From: Edaphobacter dinghuensis
GTDB taxonomy: Bacteria > Acidobacteriota > Terriglobia > Terriglobales > Acidobacteriaceae
Length of the DNA stretch: 64,000 nucleotides
NCBI RefSeq assembly: GCF_014640335.1
Contig: NZ_BMGT01000004.1
Coordinates: 1 to 64,000 of the forward strand
Direction of reading: 5' to 3'
Shown: one piece after another, positions 17,901 through 27,400 of the stretch
Numbering within the stretch: position 1 is the stretch's first letter
Layout: each line of letters opens with the position of its first letter
Position numbers and translations under genes: made by a program
The notes under the pieces: model-generated
Seen by the model: only the letters and a program-made list of their open reading frames with translations
Told to the model about the DNA's origin: nothing
The model's database searches: none

Positions 17901-18443
17901 GACAATGTGGTGCTGCGTCAGGATCAGGACATGTTTTCGGTCCTCTGTTCGAATAAGACAGGCACGAACCAGTGGACCGGCGGAAAGATCGAAAGGAGAA
18001 TGTACTTGATCGTCATAAAGCTGAATTAGACGGGAGTCTGCATTCGGCATACCCCTTAGATCAATCTCCTCTAAAGGAAACCTCATCTCGTCAGGAAGTA
18101 GCTGGACGGTTGGTTCTCCATCAACAGAGACGAAGATACTGCGCAGCGCCTCGTGACGGGTGAAAATGGTATTCAGGCTCCGGCGAAGAGACTTATAGTC
18201 CAATTCTCCTTGCAAACGAAGCGCAGCCGGAAGATGGTAGATTTCGCTGATATCTCTGGAGTGAGCGAGAAACCACAGCCGCATCTGGGCGTACGAAAGA
18301 GGCAAGGCCTTTTCCCTTGAAGCGGCCCGGATTGAAAAGTCCTCGTGAATGGTTTTCCCAAGCCCACGCGACCGAGCTAGAGACCGGAGACGTTCAATTT
18401 CCAGGGCATCCAGCGATTCAAGGAGATTATTATTTGCATGCAT
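11919..18443 (-). CDS. Non-ribosomal peptide synthetase 2, two modules
   Basis: 2174 residues, C-A-carrier-C-A-carrier. After a 50-residue N-terminal linker, C4 (LPLSYAQMRLWF at about 53, HHIVSDG at about 176) leads to A4 (from about 508) and a carrier (FFELGGHSLL, about 1044). Then follow C5 (about 1110, HHIVSDG about 1239), A5 (from about 1568) and the last carrier (about 2128). The protein ends soon after that carrier with ELEEIRL. An acidic tail of this kind suits the C-terminal partner of a TubC-like docking domain, so transfer to NRPS3 is likely. A4 reads DMKDLGMVD, the same as A6. A5 reads DLYDFSLVW with the unusual core LGGATEATVW, closest to Cys codes, but its C domain is not a heterocyclisation domain. 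There is no epimerase or release domain. It starts 2 bases after the NRPS1 stop, so the two genes are surely co-transcribed. Confidence 0.96.
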   Translation of the reverse strand: MHANNNLLESLDALEIERLRSLARSRGLGKTIHEDFSIRAASREKALPLSYAQMRLWFLAHSRDISEIYHLPAALRLQGELDYKSLRRSLNTIFTRHEALRSIFVSVDGEPTVQLLPDEMRFPLEEIDLRGMPNADSRLIQLYDDQVHSPFDLSAGPLVRACLIRTEDRKHVLILTQHHIVSDGWSMGILVSELSALYSAYLREEPDPLPPLKIQYPDYAAWQREWLRGERLEDQIEHWRRALDGAPALLSLPTDRPRPQRQSFAGAHTSIRIDAELTQQLKELSARNGVTIFITLLAGWATVLSRLSGQKDLVIGSPVANRGHVQIEHLIGCFVNTLALRMDFSGDPDVAALLRGTRDVTLAAQDHQDLPFEQVVEIVKPPRSLAHTPVFQVLFSWQSEQRTAPSLPGLQVELFEPPYPVARFDLKLDLFETASGISGSLIYSTALFDKPTIERHIRYFTTTLRAMAADSRQAISSIDLLAPEERRLLLETCNTTTSPYPRDTCVHQLFEEHVRLSPTATALVSGDALLSYSELNCRANQLAHHLIELGIKPDDRVAICVDRSPEMVIGLLAILKAGGAYVPLDPAYPSERLAQVLIDAAPLALLCDALGHAVLGSETTDAYVVLDLDLPRPRWSSKAETDPQVAGLTSHHLAYVIYTSGSTGTPKGVMVEHRSVMNFHQAMAVTIYSGFSSQLRIGWNASFSFDMSLKGFLQLLSGHCLVIIPQQVRASGAEMMTFLRQQKIDAFDTTPSQLKVLIAEGLLEDPLPRTVLLGGEPVDAAMWAELSSSNTVTAYNMYGPTECTVDATITPITAADETPHIGRPIMNMRIYLLDSHSQLVPLGAAGEMYIGGAGVARGYLNRPELTTERFLVDPFSDEPGARMYKTGDLARYLPDGNLEFLGRNDQQVKIRGFRIELGEIEARLAEHPLATDAAVIVREDTPDDKRLVAYYTGDVSLTAEQLRSYLSALLPEYMVPAAFVHLEILPLTHNGKLDRKALPAPEGDAFANHAYEPPQGETEIVLAEVWKDLLHVDRVGRNDNFFELGGHSLLAVQLLVRIRPLLGCELPITTLFARPVLADLATSLKELSAEANDLTSYIRRIPRKVQLPLSYAQQRLWFISQIEDVSITYHIPVAIHLRGDIDTNALSRSLNTIFARHEALRSIFVTCNGEAVVQLLPEAMGLPLSEIDLSDEPNAHEKLIDLHEQQVRLPFDLSRGPMVRASLVNLGNREHVLILIQHHIVSDGWSLGIFCRELSTLYTAYLNGKPNPLPPLEIQYPDYAAWQRDWLTGKRLETQIDYWKKALANTPPLLDLPTDRPRPPQQSFTAAQVAVHIDAELTQALKTLSAKHGATLFMTLLTAWAAVLSRLSGQDDLVIGTPVANRRHVQVENLIGFFVNTLALRIDLSGQPTVEELLHRVRAATLQAQDHQDLPFEQVVEIVNPPRRLDHTPIFQVMLVWQNDERDLPQLAETETEPLADSHERIKFDLRLGLYEQQGEILGKLSYSTALFDEETIQRHIGYLQKVLTEIVQNSQQQMAGIDLLTAEERTLLLETWNATAAPYSSRLCMQELFEQQVSQTPDAVALRFENQTISYTDLNCRANRIAHHLLELGVVPTDRIAVCMERGPSMIIGILAILKAGGAYVPLDLTFPTERLIQILADASARLVLCDEAGGRALGSPTFQAYPLLDIEQTEANVAGKLDSNIDPASIGLTSNDLAYVIYTSGSTGTPKGVMGLHRPVINLIEWVNERFRVGGNDTLLFTTSLSFDLSVYDIFGMLAAGGCIRIASKIEILDPTSLARLMFERGVTFWDSAPAVFHQLLPYLEDAARCSGTSSLRLAFFSGDWVPLSFFDVFSRFFPDCQMIALGGATEATVWSNYYQVHRIAPEWQSIPYGKPIQNARYYVLDERLNPLPLGSRGHLFIGGECLTAGYLNRPTLTAERFVSDPFSSASNALLYKTGDMARYMRDGNLEFLGRSDHQIKIRGFRVELGEIESNLSQHNLVRDAVVIVREDIPGDKRLVAYVVRNEDQHSSDVKQESMGAEFARSLRTFLAVRLPEYMIPTAFVELDAFPLTSSGKLDRKSLIEPGQDAYIQRQYEPPQNEKEEILAELWQDILHIERVGRNDHFFELGGHSLLVVQLMERLRRLNLGLEIRAIFNAPILSELASAIAELEEIRL

Positions 18444-18445
18444 GG

Positions 18446-21400
18446 TTAACAGTCCTTCGGCAAGAGATCGCGAAAGTCAGTGGAATGGAATTCCTGGTCG
18501 ATCGAAGCGATGAGCACGCGTTTCGAAAAAGGAGCTAGTTGCGGATTCTCAAACAGAGTCGACAGGTCAATCTTCAGTTCGAACCGGGCCTGTAGCCGAC
18601 TGAGCAGGCGTACAGCCAAGAGCGAGTGACCGCCAAGTTCGAAGAAGTTGTCATTCCGGCCAATACGGTCGGTATGTAGCAACTCTTTCCATATCTCGGC
18701 TACTGCAGTCTCCGTCTCTCCCTGAGGCGGCTCGTAGGCCCGGGTGGCATAGGCATCGCCCTCTGGTGCCGGAAGAGCCTTACGATCAATTTTTCCGTTT
18801 GGGGTCAGAGGAAGGGCGTCCAGTCGTACGAACGCGGAAGGCACCATGTATTCCGGCAGTTTCGACGCCAGATGATTACGAAGGCGCTCGGCACTGAGAG
18901 ACTCCGCTCCCGAGTAATAAGCTACCAGGCGCTTGTCGCCGGGTTTCTCTTCTCGTGCGACGACGACTGCTTGCTCCAAGTGGGGATACTCAACAAGCCG
19001 TGCCTCGATCTCCCCTAACTCGATGCGGAAGCCGCGGAGCTTGACCTGCTGGTCGTTCCGTCCCAAAAACTCAAGGTTCCCATCCGGCAGATAACGCGCG
19101 AGGTCGCCTGTCCGGTACATGCGCGCTCCCGCATCATTGCAGAATGGATCGGCAAGAAAGCGTTCTGCGGTTAACTCAGGACGATTCAGATAGCCACGAG
19201 CGACACCTACTCCGCCGATATACATCTCCCCAACCGCGCCCAGCGGGACAGGCTGTCGCCGGTGATCGAGTAGGTAGATCGCTATGTTCGCGATCGGACG
19301 GCCAATCGGAACAATGATGCTGTCGAACTCAGGTGGGCAAGCCCAAGCAGTCACATCGATTGCTGCTTCGGTCGGCCCGTAGAGGTTATCAACCTGCATG
19401 GCAGGTAGCTGCTCAAGACAAGCCTTTAGTTGGACGGTTTGAAGGGCTTCCCCACTACAGATGAGCTGCCTCAGCGACGTACACCGCCCCACATTGGGAG
19501 TATGCATGAAGATATCCAGCAGAGATGGAACGAAATGAACGATCGATACATTCCACTCACAGATCAATTCAATCAACCGATCAGGATCTGCTTGGGCTCC
19601 GGGAGGAGCAAGTGCAAGCGTTGCGCCGGTCATCAAAGTCCAAAAAAACTCCCATACGGAAACGTCGAAACTGAAAGATGTTTTTTGTAGAACAACATCG
19701 TCGGGACGAAGTTTGTAAGTCTCTTGCATCCATACGAGGCGGTTGACCACCCCACGATGCTCGTTCATGACGCCCTTTGGCGTGCCGGTAGAACCAGACG
19801 TATAAATCACATACGCTAGATGGCGAGACGTAAGGCTGGAAACGTGTGGATCAACTTCCGGTTGATGAGACCACGCTGGAGATCCACTGTCGAGATTGAG
19901 CAAAAGGATGTTTCGTGTCGCTTTGCCTTCAAGAGCCTTTTGGCCTGTTCCGTCGCAAAGCAAAATACGTGGCTCCGCATCCTCCAGCACTTGAACGATG
20001 CGTTCAGGAGGGTGAGCAGGGTCAAGCGGCATGTACGCTGCCCCGGCCTTGAGCGTAGCGAGTAGGCTCACCACCATTTCCGGACTGCGATCCATGCAGA
20101 TAGCAACCGGATCGTCCGGACGAACGCCTAGTTCGACCAAATGATGTGCGAGACGATTCGCTCGTCGATTCAGCTCCTCGTACGTGAGGGACCCGTTTTG
20201 CCAGAGCACGGCTGTTGCATCAGGACTCTTAGCTGCTTGTTCCTCGAACAACTGATGGATGCACAAATTACTTGGATATCGCGTCGTTGTAGAATTCCAC
20301 CTCTCGTGCAGTAGATCTCGCTCCTCCGCAGACAGAAGATTAATCGAATCGACTTCTTGCCTGGTGTCGGCCACCATTGCCTGCAGCACTACCTGCAAAT
20401 AGCCGATCTGCCTCTCAGTTGTGACCTCATCGAACAGTGCGCTCGCGTAGGTCAGGGTGCCCACAATCATGCCGCTATCCTCAGCAAGATCTAACTCCAA
20501 ACCATATCGAGAATTGACATAAGAGGAGTCGAGCAGGGATGCGTGGACGCGTGGTAGCTGCGGAATGTTTGTCTCCTCGTTTCTCCAGGCGAACATCACC
20601 TGGAAGATGGGTGTGTGGTCGAGCCTGCGAGGAGGGTTGATGATCTCGACGACCTGTTCGAAGGGCAGGTCCTGATGATCCTGTGCTTCCAATGTCGCAA
20701 TGCGAACCCGGCGTAAGAGCTCTTCGACCGTCGGGTTCCCGCTCAGATCGATGCGTAGCGCCAGTGTGTTCACAAAGAAGCCGATAAGATTTTCAACCTG
20801 TATATGCCTGCGGTTCGCTACCGGAGTGCCGATCACCAGGTCTTCCTGGCCTGAGAGGCGAGAGAGCACCGCGGCCCATGCCGCCAACAGCGTCATGAAC
20901 AAGGTAGTACCGTGCTTCGTGCTCAGCGCCTTCAGAGCCTTGGTCAGCTCAGCATCGATACGGACTGGTATCTGTGCCCCGGCAAAACTCTGTTGTAGTG
21001 GTCGCGGACGATCAGTGGGCAGGTCGAGCAACGGCGGTGCGTCAGCCAGCGCCTTCTTCCAGTAATCGACTTGTGTTTCCAGCCGCTCACCTGTAAGCCA
21101 CAGGCGCTGCCATGCCGCATAGTCCGGGTACTGGATCTCCAGCGGGGGCAACGGGTTGGGCTCCCCGTTCAGATATGCCGTATAGAGCACGTTCAGTTCT
21201 CTGACGAGAAACCCCATCGACCAGCCATCGGAGACGATGTGATGCATGACCAGAATCAGCACATGCTCCTGGTCGCGCAGATGAACCAGACAGGCACGCA
21301 CCATAGGGCCGGTTGCAAGGTCGAATGGAGTACGAAATTGCTCCTCGCACAGAGCCCGGAAGCGGGTTGCCTGTGCGGCAAACTCACGCAGATCATATTC

Positions 21401-24400
21401 AGGTAGAATGAATTCTTTTTCTTGAGGCAGGAGCTTCACGAAGGGCTCTCCACCAATGGTGATGAAGGTACTGCGCAGTGCCTCGTGGCGAGCAAAAATG
21501 GTACTCAGACTTGACTGTAGAGAACTGTGATCGAGATCGCCGTCTAACTGTAACAATGCGGCAATATGATAAGACGCGTTTAGATTTTCGAACTGGCTGA
21601 GGAACCATAATCGTTGTTGCGCAAATGACAGGGGGAGCGGGGCGCTGCGCGGAGTCGCTGTAATTGTCTGTAGATCATCAGGGACTGCGTCAGCAAGACT
21701 AGCAGCGATAATCTGAGCTAGGGCGCTTAGCGTATTGGATCCGAAGATATGTGCTAGCGATAGTTCGAGGTTTAATCGCTTCTGTACATGAGCTTGCAGA
21801 CGAACTGCGAGCAGCGAATGACCGCCGAGCTCGAAAAAGTTGTCGTTGCGACCGACACGTTCGACATGCAGCAACTCCTTCCATATCTCGGCTAGAACGG
21901 TCTCCGCCTCTCCCTGCGGCGGCTCGTAGGCGTGCGCAGCATAGGCGTCGCCCTCGGGAGCCGGAAGCGCCTTGCGGTCGAGCTTCCCGTTAGGCGCCAG
22001 CGGAAGAGCATTCAAATGTGCGAAGGCCGCGGGAACCATGTATTCCGGCAGCAACTCTGCCAGATGTGTACGCAGCTGTTCGGCCGTAACAGAAGCATCC
22101 CCGGTGTAATAGGCGACCAGCCGCTTGTTACCGGGAACATCCTCTCTTGCGATGACCAGAGCTTGCTTCACAAGAGGGTATTCAGCCAGCCGTGCCTCGA
22201 TCTCGCCCAGCTCGATGCGGAAGCCGCGGATCTTCACCTGGTGATCGTTCCGGCCTAAGAACTCCAGATTTCCATCTGACAGATAGCGCGCCAGGTCACC
22301 TGTACGGTATATGCGCGCTCCCGTCTCAGCAGAGAATGGGTCGGGCAAAAAACGTTCTGACGTCAGATCCGGACGGTTCAAATAGCCTCGCGCCACGCCC
22401 GCCCCACCGATATACAACTCGCCCACCGCGCCTAGTGGAACAAGCTGCCGCTCGCTGTCCATCAGGTAAATGCGAGTGTTCGCAATCGGCCGACCGATCG
22501 GAATCACCTCGGGCACGGTTTGATTGCGGAAGTGCCAACAGGTGGCGTCGATGGTGGTTTCTGTAGGTCCATAGAGGTTGACGACCCCCTCGGAGGTATA
22601 ACGTTGCGCCTCCTGGACCAGCGCCGCACTGAGCGGTTCGCCGCCGCAAAAGAGATACCGACATTGGAACGTTCCACTCCGCAACGTGGCCTCAAGCAGG
22701 CTGGGAACAAACTGGGCAACCGTCACGTGATTCTTTGCGATCGTTGTCGCAATACCAACTGGGTCCCTCTGGAGGTCTGAGGGCAAAAGTATGAGCCGAG
22801 CACCAATCGCAAGCGGAGTCCAGATCTCCCACACCGATGCGTCAAAGGAGATGGCGGTACGCTGAAGAAATATGTCCTCTGCAGTAAAGGTGAACGCTTG
22901 CGCTTGCCAGTGGATGTGGTTGCTCAAGCTTCGATGCTCGACCATCACGCCCTTCGGCGTCCCGGTCGATCCCGACGTATAGATCACATATGCTAAATGG
23001 CGCGAGGTGAGGCCTGCCACATCGGGATTCGTTGGTGAAAGTTGCGACCAGACAGGCCGAGAGTTATCAACATCAACCATAACGGTTTCATTTCCGGAGC
23101 CACTTCCGAGAATCTCCCATCCAATCGCGTCACACAATAGAACCCCTGGTTGCGCGTCTGCGAGGACATAGGCAAGTCGATCGGAGGGATAACCGGGATC
23201 AAGGGGCATATATGCGCCACCGGCCTTCAGGACGGCCAATAGGCCAACGATCAGGGATAAGCCGCGGTCTATGCAGACAGCAACACGGTCATCCGGTCGG
23301 ACTCCTTGTTCGATCAGATAATGTGCCAGACAGTTAGCTTGGCGGTTCAGCTCCGCATAACTTAGAAACCTATCGCCAATCACTACTGCTATAGCTTCCG
23401 GAGTCGTTCTTGCCTGTTCCTCAATGAGTTGGTGGATGCAACTGTCTTTCGGATACGGAACTGCTGTCTCATTCTGCGTCACCACCAGCAGATGACTCTC
23501 CTCGGGAGATAGGAGATCAATTGAACCGACTACCTGACCGCTGTCAGCTACCATGCGCCCAAGTATTGTGTAGAGATAGGCAGCGTGACGCTTCATCGTC
23601 AATTCGTCAAACAGTAACGTGGAGTACCTCAGGGTGCCGACAACTTCGTCGCCTTCCTCGCTGATATCAAGTTCTAGATCGAATTTGGCCGTGTAGGCCG
23701 AAAGATCATCAACTTGTAGCTCCAAATTCGGAATCGAAAGGAGGCTGCCTGGTTCCTCTTGCGAAACGAGCATCACCTGGAAGATGGGGGCGCGGTCGAG
23801 CCTGCGCGGAGGATTGATGATCTCTACAACCTGCTCGAACGGCAGGTCCTGATGATCCTGGGCCTCCAGTGTTGCAGTGCGAACCCTGAGTAAAAGCTGT
23901 TCGACGGTTGGATTCCCACTCAGATCGATGCGCAGCGCCAGTGTGTTCACGAAGAAGCCGATCAAGTTCTCGACCTGAACGTGCCTGCGATTTGCTACCG
24001 GCGTACCGATGACCAGATCATCCTGGCCCGAGAGGCGGGAGAGCACCGCAGCCCATGCTGTCAGCAGCGTCATGAACAAGGTCGCACCGTGTTTCGCGCT
24101 CAGCGCCTTCAGGGCCTTGGTCAGCTCGGCATCAATCCGGACTGTTAGCTGTGCCCCTGCGAAACTCTGTTGCGGCGGCCGGGGGCGATCAGTGGGCAGC
24201 TCAAGCAGCGGGGGTGCATCAGAAAGCGTCTTTTTCCAGTAGGTGACCTGTTTCTCCAGTCGCTTTCCTGCGAGCCACTTGCGTTGCCAGGCTGCGTAGT
24301 CCGGGTACTGGATCTCCAACGGCGACAGCGGGTCGGGCTTGCCATTCAAATAGGCGGTATAGAGCGTGCTCAGTTCACGGCAGAAGATGCCTAATGACCA

Positions 24401-27400
24401 ACCATCAGAAACGATATGGTGCTGCACCAGAATCAATACGTGCTCCCGATCCCCAAGGCGAACGAGACAGGCACGCACCATGGGGCCGCGGGATAGATCG
24501 AAAGGAGTGTCGATCTGTTCTCGGCATAATGCCTCCAGCCGGCGTTTCATGTTGGTCGCTGTCCGGAGATCAATTTGTATGAAAGGAACACTCGCCTTGT
24601 TCGACAATAAAAACACTTCCGGATGACCGTCGACGGCTACGAATGTGGAGCGGAGGGCTTCATGGCGAGCAAATATCGTATTGAGACTGCGGCGAAGCGA
24701 CATGCAATCCAGATCACCACGCAGCCGTAGCCCTGCAGGAACGTGATAGGCCGCGCTCACCCCTTCAAACTGGCTTAGAAACCAGAGCCTCTGTTGTGCA
24801 TATGACAGGGGCAGATGCTCCTCAAGACGCAAGGGTGTGATCGGAAGAAGCAGTTCAGGATCGTTACGAGAGCACCTTTCTGTGATAGCAGTAGCCAGCC
24901 GGGCTGGGGTAGGGTAAGAAAACAAGTCTGTAAGTTGTAGCTCAATCCCAATTACTTGCGCCACGCGACTGAGCAAGCGTACGGCGAGTAGCGAATGGCC
25001 GCCGAGCTCGAAAAAATTATCGTTGCGACCGACGCGATCGAGGTGGAGCAGTTCCTTCCAGATCTCTGCCAGCGCAATCTCGGTCTCTCCTTGCGGCTGC
25101 TCATAATCATGGGCGGCATAGACCCCGTTCTCCGGAGCCGGCAGTGCTTTACGGTCGAGCTTGCCATTGGGCGTCAGTGGCAGGGTTTCGAGATGCACGA
25201 ATGCCGCAGGCACCATATACTCCGGCAGCAGCACCGACAGATGCTCCCGCAACTGTTCGGCCGTAAGGCCGGCTGGATCCGAAGCGGTGGTGTAGTAGGC
25301 GATCAGGCGCTTGTCGCCCGATGTGTCCTCCCGGGCTATGACAACGGTCTGTTCTACAAGCGGATGGTCAGCCAGCCGCGCTTCGATCTCCCCCAACTCG
25401 ATGCGAAAGCCACGGATCTTCACCTGCTGATCATTTCGCCCGAGAAACTCAAGGTTGCCGTCCGGCAGGTAACGAGCTAGATCGCCGGTACGGTACATGC
25501 GCGCTCCCGGCTCATCGCAGAACGGATCGTCCAGGAAGCGCTCCGTTGTCAACTCCGGGCGGTTGAGATACCCGCGCGCCACGCCTGCCCCGCCGATGTA
25601 CATCTCGCCTACCGCACCCAGAGGTACTGGCTGCTGCCGGTTGTCCAGCAGATAGATGCGGAGGTCTGCCAAACGTATTCCGATCGGACTCGCCGATGCT
25701 GCCGTGTCACTGGAGGCTAGTGGTCGATAGGTCACATGCACGGTTGTCTCTGTGATGCCGTACATGTTCACCAGCAGCGGCTGGCTCTCGGACCTGCGCC
25801 AGTACCAGGACCGAAGTATCGTCGGATCGAGAGCTTCGCCGCCGAAGATTACATAGCGCAGACGGTCCGAAAGACTGCTCTCGGCCTCGGCTTCCATCAG
25901 CATCCGGAAGGCGCTAGGAGTCTGGTTCAGTACCGTGACCTGCTGTTCGCATACAAGACGATAGAAATCCCGGCTCGATCGCGCCATCTCATAGGGCACG
26001 ATGACCAGTCGGCCGCCGTAGCGCAGTGCTCCCCAAATCTCCCATACCGAGAAGTCGAAAGCGAAGGAGTGGAAAAGGCACCACACGTCCTGGTCGCTAA
26101 ACCCGTAGCTGTTCTGTGTCACTTCGAACAGGCGCGTGATCTGCGCATGCTCGACCATCACGCCCTTCGGCGTGCCGGTCGAACCCGATGTGTAGATCAC
26201 ATAGGCAAGATGACGCGAGGTCAGGCCTGCCACTTCTGGGTCCGTCTCCGGCTGAGATGACCAGACGGGCCGTAGAGCATCGAGTTCGACTACTACGAGA
26301 CCTTGTGTGGCTTCGCTTACCAGAACCTCACGTCCCAACTTATCGCAGAGCAACAGGCGTGGCGCGGCATCACTCAGGATCTGGGAGAGCCGCTCGGAGG
26401 CATAGGCAAGATCGAGGGGTACATAGGCACCACCGGCTTTCAGAATGGCCATAAGGCAAACGAGCATAGACACACCGCGGTCCGCGCAGATGGCAACACG
26501 GTCATCCGGCTCAACACCCAACTCGATCAGGTAATGCGCCAGGCAATTCGCTTGGCGATTCAACTGCGTGTAGCTCAGAGACTCTCCGCCGAAGACCACC
26601 GCCACGGCCTCAGGGCTTTTACGAACCTGCTCTTCGAACATCTGATGAATGCAGCGCCCGTCCAGAGATGGAGCTGGCGTTTGGTTCCACGCCTCCAGCA
26701 GCAACTTCCTCTCCATGACAGATATAAGAGAAAGGGCGCCAACTGGCAGTGCATCATTAGTTTGTTCAAGAACTTCCTCCAACAACCTGGAAATAGCCCG
26801 GGAACTTCGGTTGATTTCCAATTCATCGATTATGTTTGGAGCATACGACCATCGAAACATTCCGCTCGGGTGAACCTGCAAAATGAGTGGGATCTCATCC
26901 AGACTTGCTGAATCCGGGCTGTCTCCGTCGCATTCCTCTACCACTTCGATCCCTACATTCCAAGGAACGATGTACCTTCCCGACGGTCTTAGCTCTGGGT
27001 CACGAGCTATGAGATCTGAAGAGTATGTGAAATGCTGCTGAACTTTTTCGATTTCCTCGACGATCTTCTGTAAGGCTTCACCGAAACCAAGATTCATATC
27101 GATTTCAATTTCGAAGGGAACATACGGTGCAAGCAGTCTCGACGTCCACTCGGGACCTGCAAGTGGGTTTCGCACTCTCCAACCAACATGCAGACGCGTA
27201 TCTGCCGTTACCCGGCTGAGATAGATCAGCCATGCTGCGATCACGCATTCATGGTTTCCTGCTTGCGAATACTGCTCGAATGGGAAGAATTTCCAATTGC
27301 TGGCCATTCGCGGTCCCGGCGGTTCTTGGCCTCCTACACTCGAGGGCAGGGAAAGAGGCTGCACGTGCCGGAGTCTTTCGAGCCAAAAACTTTCATGTGG